Positions 1 to 11,453 of a stretch of DNA of 64,000 bases are shown piece by piece. The notes below the pieces were generated by a model. It was not told the DNA's origin. It saw nothing but the letters and a program-made list of their open reading frames with translations, and made no database searches. The position numbers were made by a program, and so were the translations under genes. The DNA lies in the NCBI GenBank assembly GCA_949751835.1, contig CATKHK010000049.1:282353-346352 (forward strand), in the 5' to 3' direction. Source of the DNA: Blepharisma japonicum (lineage: Eukaryota; Ciliophora; Heterotrichea; Heterotrichida; Blepharismidae). Each line of letters opens with the position of its first letter. The first letter of the stretch is position 1.

Positions 1-90
1 TGTGCAAGTTATCTCGTGGCCATGAGATAGTAAATTATTCAAAACTGAGCTCCCTATTGTCCCAGTAGCTCCAGTTAAAAAGATTTTCAT
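1..90 (-). CDS. SDR/epimerase-like NAD(P)-binding protein, partial (N-terminus only)
   Basis: The minus strand from 90 encodes a start Met followed by KIFLTGATGTIGSSVLNNLL, the beta-alpha-beta nucleotide-binding start of an atypical short-chain dehydrogenase (GxTGxxG motif). Only 30 codons lie in the window; the gene continues past the left edge. The start matches the two neighbouring paralogues at 1266 and 2543 nearly residue for residue, so this is the third member of a tandem array. Substrate unknown. Confidence 0.75.
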   Translation of the reverse strand, partial: MKIFLTGATGTIGSSVLNNLLSHGHEITCT

Positions 91-360
91 TTTTAATAAT
101 TATCTCGACACATGCCATTTAGGTTAAAAATAAATACCAAATTTTGTCATAATTTTATTTTAAGAGCCTAATTTTTAATTTAAAGCTAGCAAACATTTGA
201 TCCTTTGTTCGTAAGGAAAAATAGATATTATACTTAATTGTGATAAACTCTGATAAGCTCGCAAAATAGTTCAAAGTAGACTTATTTAACATGTATAAGA
301 ACAATTTATGTAGAAAAGCTACTGAAATAGACATTAGAAAGAGAAATAAAAATTCTTAAG

Positions 361-1266
361 TTAAAATGGAAAAGAGTTTAGCCAATCCAAAAATTTATGA
401 GCATAGTGGAAATCATAAAGTTCTATAAATCTTTTAGGGCGAAACTGTAAATTATATGGGTGGTAAAGCAAAAAATATTCATATGGTCCAGAAATATGCT
501 CCCAAGGATTATCAACTCTTTGTACATCATTAATGTTTCCAATTGTAGCAAGTCTCTCAATTATATCATCAAGAGCTACAGATTCTGACTCTACTCCAAA
601 AAAATAGTCCCATATGATTTTTTTTCAATAGCAATTCTATGCATTTCAGCGAAATCTTCATGATCGATAAAAGAAATATAAGAATTACCTTGATTGGCAA
701 CCAGAATTTTGTTTTCTGTTTTGCAAGCCCTTATTCATTGATCTACAGAACTCTTTCCATAAACAGCGCCAACTCTTATAATAACTCCATGAAGATTTGC
801 AGTGCTTGCATTTATAACTTTATTCTCAATGATTTTCTTACCTGCTAAAATTTCTAAGCAGTGAGAAGTGTCGTCATGATCCTCATCAATAATTCCAGAG
901 GTATAGCCGTTTATTAAAATTCCTGAAGTGCATAGAAGAGTAATTGGCTTTTCTTCAGCTGTTTTTTTTAGCTGCATGCATTAGAGCATCAATTGTTATT
1001 TCTTCAGCTTGTGAGCCTTCTTGATTGAATTCTTGCCTAGTACAGTGGATTATTGCATCGTGGCCAACAGCAATTTCAGCTAGCTGATGAGCAGTGCTGA
1101 TATTAATATCAAAAACGATAAAATGCGCTCTGTCACTTTTTCTCTCTATTTCTTGCCCTTTCTCTTCATTTCTAACAGTGAATGTTATATCATGACCGTG
1201 GTTAAGCAAATTTTCTAAAACTGAGCTACCAACTGAGCCAGTGGCTCCTGTTAAAAATACTCTCAT
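361..1266 (-). pseudogene. Frameshifted SDR/epimerase-like paralogue (middle copy of tandem array)
   Basis: It starts with MRVFLTGATGSVGSS and can be followed along the intact neighbour (1653-2543) to the TAA at 361-363, but the frame is broken. An A8 run on the coding strand (962-969), where the intact copy has A7, shifts the frame after the AAKK segment. A second disruption at about 591-612, two extra bases relative to the neighbour, leads to a TAG at 591-593; the conserved tail continues in the shifted frame to the same type of ending (F-I-E-L-Y-D-F-H). An in-frame TGA at 735-737 is Trp, as in the intact copy. It is most likely a decaying duplicate. Homopolymer sequencing error could explain the first shift but less easily both. 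Confidence 0.7.
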
Positions 1267-1652
1267 TTTTATTATTAAAATTATTGGTTTGAATATGATT
1301 TATAGGCCTTATATTTTTATCCTAGAAACTTAAATCTCTATCTAAGAAATATAAAAAGCAATATTTAAGTTAAATGAAATTCTGTTTAAATTTTATTTTG
1401 CATCTATAGAATAATTCATATGAGTTATACGTGGATTTTTACAAAAAATTGTGTTTATTATTCTTAAAAATCTTCTCCAAAATAATCTGTATAGGGATTG
1501 ATTTTTGAAAATTTATAAATAGACCTCATTATTACTAATTTTATATCATTTTTTAATTAATAGCGAATTAAAAAGATATAAATAAGTAAAATTTTCTTAT
1601 TAATTAGAAGAAAATTTTATTTTTAGTTCATTTCTAAAACAATAAATAATAT
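1267..1652. other. Intergenic, no gene seen
   Basis: AT-rich spacer between two tandem SDR copies. No open frame or RNA gene recognised. Confidence 0.6.
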
Positions 1653-2543
1653 TTAAAATGTAAAAGAAGCTATATAATCTGAAATCTTATGAGCATGATG
1701 AAAATCATAAAGCTCAATAAACCTTTTAGGATAAAGCTGCTGATCTATTGTATGGCCAAACAAAAAGAATCAATATGGCCCTGAAAGATGCTCCTGTACA
1801 TTATCCACTCTTTCTACTTCTTGAATATTTCCAACAGTAGCTACTCTTTCAATCAAATTTTCAAGAGTTAAAGATTCTGGCTCCACTGCAAAAAACAATC
1901 CATAAGCCCTTCTTTCAATAAGAATTCTATACATATCAGCTAAATCTTCATGATGAATAAAAGGAATATGAGGATTTTTTTTGCTAGCAACCAAAATCTT
2001 ATTTTCTGATTTGCAAGCTCTAATTCAGTGATCTACAGAGCATTTCCCATAAACCCAGCTAACTCTTAATACAACTCCATGAAGGTTTTCTGTGCTTGCG
2101 TTTATAACCTTTTTTTCTCTTAATCTTCTCGCAACTGAAAGAGGGACGCTATGAGAAGTATCATCATGGTCTTCGTCAATAATTTCAGTTGTATCACCAT
2201 TTAATCCTGTATCTGAAGTATAAACAAGGGTGATTGGTTTAATTTGAGCTGTTTTTTTGGCTGCTTGTATCAACGCATCAATTGTTATTTCTTCTGCTTC
2301 AGGAGATCACTGATAAACACAGTGGATAATTGCATCATATCCCATAGCAACTTCTCCAAGCTGATGAGCATTTGTATCAGTAATATCAAATAGAATGTAG
2401 TGAGCTCTATCGCCTTTGCTTGCTATTATCTGGCCTTTCTCTTCGTTTCTTGCAGTGCAAGTAACATCATGACCATGAGAAAGCAAATTTTCCAAAACTG
2501 AGCTTCCAACTGCCCCAGTAGCTCCTGTCAAGAAGACTCTCAT
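1653..2543 (-). CDS. SDR/NAD-dependent epimerase-like protein (intact copy)
   Basis: 296 aa, continuous when TGA at 2307-2309, 2025-2027 and about 1770 are Trp. The N-terminus MRVFLTGATGAVGSSVLENLL is a Rossmann dinucleotide-binding start (TGATGxxG). An acidic residue follows strand 2, and FDITDTNAHQL and YDAIIHC fit strands 3 and 4 of atypical/extended SDRs. A clear catalytic YxxxK is not obvious: VYGKCSVDHW is the nearest Tyr-Lys region. Length fits NmrA/epimerase-type proteins of about 300 aa. It is probably an NAD(P)-dependent oxidoreductase or epimerase of unknown substrate. It is the only complete member of the three-copy array. Confidence 0.8.
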
Positions 2544-3066
2544 TTTATTATAACTGTTGGAGAGAAATACACAAAAATGTTCAAAACTTAGATCTATGAG
2601 AATTATTTAAATCAATTAAAAGCTTGATAAAATTATTGCCACTGGATATTTTCTTGTATCACCTACATCCAGAATTATGGAGTTAAGAAGAGCTTATTAA
2701 AAGAGCAAAAATAATTTCTGAATTTCAATTAATGTAGCATTAAAACAAAATAAGTTTACAAAACTTTATCACATCTTAAATAGCTTCGAAAATAATATGT
2801 ATTTCTATCATAAACACATTATTTTTTATCTCAGCACGCTGCTGATGAAATACAAGCAATTATTATTGCAAATATATAGAAGTTGCAGTCTATTACCTGT
2901 AAAATCAAGAGGATGTTTGAATAATAAGCATTCAGATGCTTATTAATAATTTACGAGTCTGATCAACTCTTACATAAGTCTATAATTAAATTAAGCAAAT
3001 GCCGGTGTAAAATATAAAAATTATATATTTAAATAGATATTACGAAATTATTATCAAAAAACAAAA
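2544..3066. other. Intergenic, no gene seen
   Basis: AT-rich spacer with dense TAA/TAG in all frames. It lies upstream of the SDR array and downstream of the coiled-coil gene. Confidence 0.6.
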
Positions 3067-4452
3067 TTAAAACTTTTTTTCCTTTTCCAAAGCTATTCTC
3101 CACGACTCTGAAAACTCATCGACTCTACTTACAAACTCTTGATGAAACCCCTGCTCTGAAGTCTGAGGAATCGTTATTTTTGGCACTTTATCAGATTTTC
3201 CAGATGATTTCCCATCCGACAAAGTCTGCTCATTTGTTGGAATGTCTTCATCACTATTTAGCCCTAATGACCCTTGACTATCTTGCTTGTTTAATTTTAA
3301 TTTCGGGATTGATGGTCCAAGTGAGTTATTTCTTGATTTCCTTGATGCAGTTGTATCCAAATTAGTTTCTTCTGTCATTTGCTTAGCTAAGCTTTTCTTT
3401 AGCTGGACATCAGTTTCATAAATATCTTCAACTGGGATTCCTCTTTTTTTAATAGCACATAGCAGTTTTTTCATGCTTTTTTCTCTGGATCTATAGCTAT
3501 GAATTGTTTTTTTGGCAGCTTTTAATTCGTCACAGTATTTATTTCTGTCTTCTATTAACAACTGCCAAGACCGTTGATCAGGATTTAATTGATTTTCATA
3601 AATTCTTTTGGAGTTTTCAGCTCTATCTTGATAGTCTTTTATATCTATCTTTAATTCTTCGATATATTTAGATAGTTTTTCATTTTTACGCGCTTCTTTT
3701 TTAAATTTCAAAACTATTTCTTTTTTGTCTTCAATTTCCTTTGAAAGTGTCTGCATAATTGTTTTATTTTCATTAGATAATCGAAAAATATCATTACTTG
3801 AAGAGCTATTTAATAAATCTTCATATGCTCGTTTAATCCTACTCAGAAGCCTACCAAAACATTTATCTCTGTCTATAATAAGCTGAAATACATCTCCGTA
3901 AATACTAATTCTTGTTTTTTCATTGCTTTTATCCACATTTAATGATAATTGTTCATTTAAATATATTTCAAGCTTATGAGCTTCCTGCATTCTTGGGGAG
4001 TCTTCACTCAGTATCCCATTTGAAAAAGAATGAAATGATGAATTTTTTGATTTTTTAGAAGTTTCATTCACTCCTATAGTTCTTGACTCAGACAATCCCA
4101 TATCACAAAAACTTGTTTGTTTTAAATGCAAAGACAGGTTCCTAAACGAAGCATTTGGAGATATATTTGCACTCAGCGGAAAGCATGATTCTGATGTGTA
4201 TTTGCTTTTACTAGGAGATTGGGAAGGGGAGACCTTTTCGCTTTTCATTTTGAGGTGCTTTACAGTTTTTGATTGGATTAAAGTTCTGATTTTATTAGGG
4301 TGAAGCTTTTTGTTTTCAGGTTTTGGGAGAGGTTTGACTAAAAATGAAGATGAAAGCTGTGAATTTCTTATCTTGGTTGGTGTAGATTTTTGGCTTAGTG
4401 AATGTCTTGTGAGGGGTGTGGGATCAGGCATTGTGGATGATTTTTTGGACAT
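3067..4452 (-). CDS. Coiled-coil protein with TSNAXIP1-like N-terminal domain
   Basis: 461 aa. The first 150 residues are Ser/Lys/Pro-rich and look disordered. At about 155-220 the pattern KLEIYLNEQLSL ... RISIYGDVFQLII ... LLSRIKRAYEDLL resembles the TSNAXIP1 N-terminal domain (translin-associated factor X-interacting protein), which in other eukaryotes occurs in coiled-coil and cilium-linked proteins. A long charged coiled coil follows at about 225-350, then an acidic Ser-rich tail. No TGA codons or introns are needed. The domain call rests on pattern memory, so the ciliary role is inference. Confidence 0.55.
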   Translation of the reverse strand: MSKKSSTMPDPTPLTRHSLSQKSTPTKIRNSQLSSSFLVKPLPKPENKKLHPNKIRTLIQSKTVKHLKMKSEKVSPSQSPSKSKYTSESCFPLSANISPNASFRNLSLHLKQTSFCDMGLSESRTIGVNETSKKSKNSSFHSFSNGILSEDSPRMQEAHKLEIYLNEQLSLNVDKSNEKTRISIYGDVFQLIIDRDKCFGRLLSRIKRAYEDLLNSSSSNDIFRLSNENKTIMQTLSKEIEDKKEIVLKFKKEARKNEKLSKYIEELKIDIKDYQDRAENSKRIYENQLNPDQRSWQLLIEDRNKYCDELKAAKKTIHSYRSREKSMKKLLCAIKKRGIPVEDIYETDVQLKKSLAKQMTEETNLDTTASRKSRNNSLGPSIPKLKLNKQDSQGSLGLNSDEDIPTNEQTLSDGKSSGKSDKVPKITIPQTSEQGFHQEFVSRVDEFSESWRIALEKEKKF

Positions 4453-4674
4453 TCTTAGTTTGGTAAGTACAAATAATCATGGATGAATGAAAACCCAATT
4501 TTAAAATCCCTAAAATTATTTTATGAAATTTGAGAAATAAAAGGGCGTGAAGAATCGTTATTATACAGATTATTATTTGTTAAACATTAAATATAATTAA
4601 AAATTTATCTCCTCTGCCATTAAATTAAGCTAACTTCATTTTTTTAAAATACATCATTTTTAATCAAAATTGTT

Positions 4675-5589
4675 TTATACAAAGGTACTGATTTGAGATG
4701 GCTTGCTTTTAGAATCTTTTTGCATAAGATAAACTTTTAATCCAGCTGCAATATCTCTTTTCATCAACCTATTGTGCCTTGTTGTCATTGTAATAGGAAG
4801 TTTTAGTGGATTAGACTTTGGTGTCATCATTGACTGCCCAAATGAAGCAAAATTCATTTTTGAAGTCGAGCTTTTTGAAGTTTGCTCATTTCTAATGCTC
4901 ACTGCGGGGCTTATACTTTGTGATTCCATTCTCTGCATCTTTCTTACATTCCTTCTTTCATTTACCATTGATTTAAATCTTTCTCTTCTTTCTTTCAACT
5001 CATTCAAGCTTTTATATATATTATTCACCAAAGGGTGCCTCAAATCCAAATATTTTTTGGCTAACTCATAGCCTTTTTCCATATTTTCATAAGCTTGATT
5101 GATGTCATACATAAACTCAAACTCAATTCCGGCATTATAATACGCAGCTACAATTTTTGTAATTTGGCTACTATTTAGCTCATTTTCATCTATTTGAGTA
5201 AATAGGCTCAATGCATGTTTAACATGCTTAAGCGCGGGTGCATGTTTTCCTAATTGTGAGTTTATTGCACATAAGTTAAGCTGTGTAGATGCAAGATCAA
5301 AAGGATTAGACAAAGTCTGATATTCAAGTTTGGCTGCTTGATTTAAATATAATAATGCTACATTTGGTTGATTCATTCGTTTGTAATAGCATGCGAGATT
5401 ATTAAAAGTCAAAGCCATCAGCATTAATCGATTTTTAAATTGTTCTGGGACACTTTCAAATAAAATTCTTTCAGCGCTTTGAAGATCTGATAATGCAATT
5501 TGTGGGTTATTTAGATTATCTAGGGCATGCTTGTTTAAAGATAAAATACTTTCTTCTGTTATAAAAGCTTCATCTGAATATAAATCCAT
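4675..5589 (-). CDS. TPR-repeat protein
   Basis: 304 aa. Residues about 15-200 are helical repeats with tetratricopeptide signatures (LTFNNLACYYKRMNQPNVALLYLNQA; then LNLCAINSQLGKHAPALKHVKHAL; then an AYYNAGIEFE repeat), suggesting 4-5 TPR units of the kind found in kinesin-light-chain-like proteins. The last 100 residues are basic and Ser-rich. No catalytic motif. TPR arrays are protein-binding scaffolds; the partner is unknown. Confidence 0.65.
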   Translation of the reverse strand: MDLYSDEAFITEESILSLNKHALDNLNNPQIALSDLQSAERILFESVPEQFKNRLMLMALTFNNLACYYKRMNQPNVALLYLNQAAKLEYQTLSNPFDLASTQLNLCAINSQLGKHAPALKHVKHALSLFTQIDENELNSSQITKIVAAYYNAGIEFEFMYDINQAYENMEKGYELAKKYLDLRHPLVNNIYKSLNELKERRERFKSMVNERRNVRKMQRMESQSISPAVSIRNEQTSKSSTSKMNFASFGQSMMTPKSNPLKLPITMTTRHNRLMKRDIAAGLKVYLMQKDSKSKPSQISTFV

Positions 5590-5796
5590 TTTAATCGAGA
5601 CTTACATGTTGCAGGAGAAAAAAAGGCAAAATTCAAAATAATTCGAAGAGACAAATTATTTTATGGCTGAAAAGAATAGAAAACATAAGAAAAAATATTT
5701 AAAAAATTATGAAAAAATAAATTAACTAAAAATATTCAAATTGGATATTCGTTTATATCATTTAATAATAGTGTCGAATTCCCGCCTATAATTATT

Positions 5797-6138
5797 ATGG
5801 TAAAGCTCCCTGCAATCCTTCTTACAGTCTCAACTATTGGACTTCTCATAAATCAGTATTCCAAATTCCCTCTGTTCTACAACAACCCAATTTCAACACT
5901 TCTCATCCCAAGCTTTGTCATGATTATCATTCTTATCATTACAAGAGTCAAAGAAAATAAACCAAAAATTCGTGTAGCCAATCCTATTCCTAGTCATCAA
6001 TATGAAGAGCAAGGCAGACAATATACCGAATCTAAATTAAAAGAACTTATCGAAAGCCCTGAATATAAACGACTGGCTGAAGAAAAGAAATTGCCAACAC
6101 CAACACGATTAAATTTTACAGGTTCTAATGTAAGATAA
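5797..6138 (+). CDS. Small two-TM membrane protein, unknown
   Basis: 113 aa. Two hydrophobic segments (about residues 4-20 and 31-50) are followed by a charged cytosolic-type tail with an ESKLKELIESPEYKRLAEEK helix. No family recognised. It is convergent with the ubiquitin-eL40 gene, with only 11 nt between the two stop codons, so the 3' ends must be extremely short or overlap. Confidence 0.6.
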   Translation: MVKLPAILLTVSTIGLLINQYSKFPLFYNNPISTLLIPSFVMIIILIITRVKENKPKIRVANPIPSHQYEEQGRQYTESKLKELIESPEYKRLAEEKKLPTPTRLNFTGSNVR

Positions 6139-6149
6139 AGAAGTAAATT

Positions 6150-6602
<453 letters not shown>

Positions 6603-6650
6603 TTAATAGATCTGCATAGAGAAATTTTGAGGATAATAAATTAATAAAAA

Positions 6651-8162
6651 CTACATAACTACACACATTTCACAAGCTACATTTTTGGATTCATCAAAAG
6701 AAATTTGTGGGGACATTGAATGGCTTCTTGTAGAATAATGCTTTGAATCTTGTTCAAGCCTTTTCAAAATTCTGTTCCTAAACTCTGCTTTTTTGATTTT
6801 TATTTCTTTTTCAAGAACATCATGTGTGATTGGATGTTTAGTAAACATTGATAATACTAAATTTTCATATTCATCATACCCAGCATCAATAAATTGTTGA
6901 TAAAGGTTTTCAAGGCCTAAATCTTCAAGCCATTCTCTCAGTGTTGGCTGCATAAATAACCCAGCTGTTGCATTACTGGGGGCTACACAGCACTTAAGAA
7001 AACCTTGTTTTCCATTCCATGCAGAGCTTGAATTTTTTTTAACTGCCCGTTTTTGAATCAATCCTGCTTCTTCTTCTAATTTCATAATAATTCTTTTCCT
7101 ATGCCCAGCTTTTGAAATTCCGATTGATGCAAGATGCTGCTCTGTAATTGGCATTGGGGTTAACATCTGTGCAGACATAGACTGGACATCGTCATATCCA
7201 GCATCTACCATGACTTCATAAAATTCTGATAGTCCAAGCTTATCAAGTCAATCAAAAATCGGTTTTAGTTCATATTCTCCATTGATTTGGGTGCTTTTTA
7301 TGCTACTTTGGCCTGTGGTATCCCTATTAGAAACCCTCATAACTTCTTGAAATTTCTCTTTTCCAAAAGTATCAAACCCTTGAGGATTCGCAAAAAGCAT
7401 TCGTTCATGGTCTCCTAACTCAGAAAAATCATACGAAATAACATCACTTATAGGGCTTAATGTCCCAGCTACGCTTGGGCTAAGGAAAACGCTACTCATT
7501 TCAGCACTTTGCTCTTCTTCAACTATATCTTTTTCAAATTTCCCTGACAAGATTTCTATCATTTTTTCATTTTTTGTTAAATCAAAAGCACTTTTGCCTT
7601 GTTTATCCCGAATTTCTGGATCTGCTCCATCAGTAATCATAAGTTTTACACATTCCGTATGTCCACAGTCAACTGCATAATGCAAAGGAGTCCTTCCAAA
7701 CTACTTATGAATTACCATATAATTTGCCAAATTAGGATTTGCGTTATGTTCTAGTAGAAGTTTAATCATTTTTATGTCTCCACGGAAAGCAGCATGATGG
7801 AGAGGGCTATCACCGTCATTTTGCTGATAATTTGTGTCAGCTCCATAAGAAATTAATAATTCTGCCATTTGATACTGAGAATTGTCTGCTGCTTGATGTA
7901 AAGGAGTTTCGCCTAGATTATTTGGAATATTAGGGTTAGCTCCTTGCAATAGTAAATATTTAGACGCTTCAAAATGCCCACATATCACAGTTCGGTATAG
8001 AGGAGCCCATCCAAGCTAATTTAAAATTACTCCTGCGTCTCTTTCATCTATTTTGTCAGGTTGTGCTTCATATGCAGATTTGATAGAATTTAAATCACCC
8101 ATTCTGCATGCTCTATGAAGATCCATTGTCTCTGTTTCAAGGCTTTTCTCAAATTTACTCAT
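6651..8162 (-). CDS. Ankyrin-repeat/double SAM protein with C-terminal CaaX box
   Basis: 493 aa after removing two 15-nt introns (8016-8030, 7701-7715) and reading TGA at 7248-7250 as Trp. Residues about 10-170 form ankyrin repeats (GETPLHQAADNSQYQMAELL, GDSPLHHAAFRGDIKMIKLL, FGRTPLHYAVDCGHTECVKL). Two SAM-like domains follow (FDWLDKLGLSEFYEVMVDAG and LREWLEDLGLENLYQQFIDA). The protein ends CVVM, a CaaX prenylation signal of the farnesyl type, preceded by another Cys. It is probably a membrane-tethered adaptor. Intron removal restores repeats that are otherwise split, which supports both calls. Confidence 0.85.
7701..7715 (-). other. 15-nt intron in ankyrin/SAM gene
   Basis: Coding-strand sequence GTAATTCATAAGTAG. 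Removing it joins ...NLANYM to FGRTPLHYAV, a standard ankyrin start. Confidence 0.9.
8016..8030 (-). other. 15-nt intron in ankyrin/SAM gene
   Basis: Coding-strand sequence GTAATTTTAAATTAG. Its removal gives ...ERDAG-LGWAPLYR, restoring an ankyrin repeat. Confidence 0.9.
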
Positions 8163-8284
8163 TTTAAAATATAACGAGATATATGAAATTGAATGAAAAA
8201 GGTATAAAAATAGTTAAAATCCTAATCTAAGCCTTATATGAAAATCACTTAAACACAAAATAAAGGGCAAAAGATCTTTATAAA

Positions 8285-8713
8285 TTAGATGATGCCTATC
8301 TTGTTTGCGATATCAAGTCCTTCATATTCAGGTGATACTTTGATGAAAGCTTTCTTCTTTCCATCTGGCCTGATTAAGGTGTTGACTTTTGCAACTTTGA
8401 TGTTATAAAGCTTCTCTGCAGCGTCCTTGATTTGTTTTTTGTTAGCCATTGGGTGAGCGAGGAAAACCAAGGTGTTGTGATCTTCAATTGTCTTTAAAGC
8501 CTTTTCAGTGGCGAGAGGCATAGTGATGGTGGAAAACTTGTCAAGTCTGGTTTTGCCTGGAAGACTCTTGCGAGCGTACTTAGGAGTTCTTGCTACTATT
8601 TTGGTATCTGGTCTTCTGAACCTCACGCTTGTCACTCTTTTGTGCTTCTGCTCTTTTTCTCCTTTGCGAACTGCTTTAGCAGTCTTCTTGGCCTCACCTT
8701 TTTTGCCTGCCAT
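8285..8713 (-). CDS. RPL23A: 60S ribosomal protein L23a (uL23)
   Basis: 142 aa, the normal length. It has the Lys-rich eukaryotic N-terminal extension, then the uL23 core: YPL-like segment [60 protein letters not shown], ending ANKIGII. uL23 lies at the peptide exit tunnel and binds SRP and nascent-chain factors. No TGA or introns, consistent with a highly expressed gene. Confidence 0.97.
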   Translation of the reverse strand: MAGKKGEAKKTAKAVRKGEKEQKHKRVTSVRFRRPDTKIVARTPKYARKSLPGKTRLDKFSTITMPLATEKALKTIEDHNTLVFLAHPMANKKQIKDAAEKLYNIKVAKVNTLIRPDGKKKAFIKVSPEYEGLDIANKIGII

Positions 8714-9306
8714 TTATGGATTCTAATCCATTTCAAAAGAAATACCATTACAACTTAGTTAGCACAATTAATAGAAAATCTCTGATGTAGTAAAATAAGT
8801 CTTAATAGTTTAAATACAATTATAAAGATAAAAATTTTATAGAGGATTTTCAGATACAATGATTAAACGATATGTTTTATGAAATAGCTACTGTGCAATT
8901 TTGCGGAATAAAGGATTAATAAAAAGATTTAGGTATTTTTTGCACTTAAAAAGGAATAAATAAAATATGAAGTTCTCCTTAACGGATTGGGCTTGACTCT
9001 TTATTAAAATTCCAGTTGATTATTTGACTAATTAAGCGAAAATCTGTGATTATAAAAGCCACTTTATTGTCCACTTTGGCAGAATAATTCAAATGAAATT
9101 ATAAAAGAATTTAAGCTTGAAATTGTTGAGAATTTAAATTGTTATTTTCTATCAAAATTGAAAAGTAAACTAAAACCCCTCAAATATTTGTAATAAATAA
9201 GTATTATAATCATCTTCATTTCAGTTTTTATTTTTAAAATAAATTCTCACTATTTTAAAGATTAAAATTAATTGTTAATATTTAAATTTGCCATTTTAAA
9301 CCGAAG
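8714..9306. other. Intergenic, no supported gene
   Basis: AT-rich. A 22-codon frame from 8967 (with two tryptophans, one TGA) is followed, after a TAA, by another open stretch. It is too short to support a gene. Confidence 0.5.
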
Positions 9307-9516
9307 ATGAACTATCCAAGTCCACTTTCTTCCAGAAAGGCGATGAACTCTCGTAGAATGCCTCTATCACCTCTACCTCAAGGCTTTTCTCCAATAGTGA
9401 AGCTGAAGTCTGTAGATTTTGAAAAAGAAAACTTATATCCCTCTACCCCAAATACATCATCTACATTTGAATCTCCACACTCCGAAATGGATTCTCCTTT
9501 TTTTACTCTTCGCTAA
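9307..9516 (+). CDS. Small Ser/Pro-rich protein, hypothetical
   Basis: 69 aa from ATG at 9307, with a composition unlike the AT-rich flanks. It is rich in Ser, Pro and basic residues (SPLSSRKAMNSRRMPLSPLP) and has several SP dipeptides that could be proline-directed kinase sites. No domain recognised. It stands alone between deserts. It may be a genuine small disordered protein; evidence is codon texture only. Confidence 0.4.
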   Translation: MNYPSPLSSRKAMNSRRMPLSPLPQGFSPIVKLKSVDFEKENLYPSTPNTSSTFESPHSEMDSPFFTLR

Positions 9517-9619
9517 AATCAAGAAGCAGTATTGCTTTGTAAATTTAAAATTTAGTTTCAAAGATTATTTAAGTATTTGGACTCTTTGTGTAAATTGAAA
9601 AACAAATTTTCATAAATAA

Positions 9620-9949
9620 TTCTTTCAAGCCGATATTCATAATCCATGAAATTATTACGAAATAAAATCAGAAGAATCGGCTAATCTTTTAAGTGACTTA
9701 CTGCAAGACTTGTGGCCACCACTCTACCAGCCTTCTAACTGTGAGCTAAAACCCTTCGAGGAAATCTTTATCAATTTTATATATAAAATGCAATGTGCGT
9801 GGGCTCTCTTTCCTCCTCCCTCAAGTGAGTCACCACCAGGACTTTTCAACAGTATTATCTATTTATATACTGGGATAACCTTTATCTGCCTACCCTTTTT
9901 AGACGTTCCTCTTAAGCTAGAGTATCTTTTCTTCCTCAATGAAATATAA
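9620..9949 (+). other. Coding-like open stretch without a start codon
   Basis: With TGA as Trp the frame is open for 110 codons and reads like protein (LLSDLLQDLWPPLYQPSN; later a hydrophobic segment YLYTGITFICLPFL), but the first ATG is only at 9788 and no 15-nt intron connects it to an upstream exon. It could be a gene remnant, an unannotated terminal exon or chance. Confidence 0.25.
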
Positions 9950-11453
9950 GTTAAGTTTTAATAGATTTGCTTTTAAATTATACATAATTGCAAAAAATAA
10001 TTTCTTTTATTAAATTTATCATAGAACTAACTTGTAGAGAAATTTTGAAGAGTAAGAAGTTATTAGAGGATTCTTTGATTTTCTAAATATAATGATTTAT
10101 TAATAAAAATTGAATAAAGTTATTGAATGAATAAAAAACTCAAAAATCAAGAAAATATTATATTTTACAAAGTAAACATAGCTGCACTATATGAATTTTA
10201 TCGTGGTGCTTTAAAAAAAGATTTATAAACTCTTTAACTGTTAAATTCTTTAATTAAAAATTTAGGAAAAATAAAAAGAGCTGACCTTATAAAATAAGAT
10301 TTTAGAGTTCATAGCAAGTAAATTTATTTTGCTAAGATAACTATAATGGATTTAAATTTATTTTTATTAAAGCTTTAAAAGTCTAAATTAAATAAAAAGG
10401 ATAAAAAACAGTAAAATATATTTACTTTCTTGAGATTAATAGAACTAATGAAATTAGATGAGTTTTGTATTTATGATAGAGGCGCCTAATATTTTACCAA
10501 TTTTAATAATATATCTAATGAAAAATTAAAACTTGTGTACTGGCCAAATATTATTCTAATTTTTTATAGAATGTGAAATCACTTGACTAGAGAAGAACTT
10601 TTTAGCTCAGTAATTTTGCATATTTGCTATATATTTTATTAATAAACTTTATCAGCGATTAAAATAAGCTTATCCTTCTCAATTTGTTAGATAGGTGAAA
10701 AATGTATAACTAGATAAAGGTCAATGGATTCAGGCACAAAATTGCTTATCATTATATGTTCTTTATAAATAAATTGGAAAATGCTAGTCCAATTATAATT
10801 TAGATAAATATAAAATACATTTCTAGGAGATATTATGTCACTTATGTCAATTCAAATTTATAAAGTATTAGTTCCCATAGAATTTTATTTATGCTATTAA
10901 AACCTAAATTTTAGATTTAGCTAATATATTTAGCTTTAAAATTAAATTTATAAGGAAAAATGGGTTTATATCAATAAATATAAATTAATTTTTTAAAATA
11001 TCCAAATGGAAGGACTTGCATATTGAGAGAAGATAAATATAGCTATAATACTTTAGTCCCTGCCTTTTTAAATTCAATTTTTTAGTCTTTTATTGTAAAT
11101 ATAATTAATCAAATCTGAAGCTATTTCTAAGAGAATATGATATCATATACAAAACTATAGATGAATTTTGAGTGATAAAAGTTAAATTTATCAAAACTAA
11201 TCGGCTGACTCTAGTGGCTGCTTAAATTAATTTATAAAAAATAAATTTCTATTATCCAAAATTATTCTTAATAATACTTTTCCTAATAATAATTTTAATT
11301 GAAAATGGCTCAATAATTAATCTGGAATCGATTTTTAAGTAATTATGCTTTAAAAATTTTTTTAGTTGAAGATTATTTTAAGTCCGACTTTTAGCCCTTT
11401 ATATATTATTGCACATAATTTGAGTATGCTTACTATTAGATTATGTTAAAGCT
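9950..11453. other. AT-rich desert
   Basis: About 1.5 kb with very high AT, dense stops in all frames, and no tRNA, repeat array or conserved element that I can see. It is one of the longest gene-free stretches in the window. Confidence 0.6.

Noticed and set aside
8967-9100. Small gene with two tryptophans near 8967
   Set aside because: The frame is interrupted by TAA after 22 codons; expected by chance in AT-rich DNA when only TAA/TAG stop.
9539-9555. GTAAATTTAAAATTTAG looks like an intron (17 nt) linking the small 9307 gene to the open stretch at 9620
   Set aside because: All certain introns are 15 nt, and the joined frame still meets stops before 9620.
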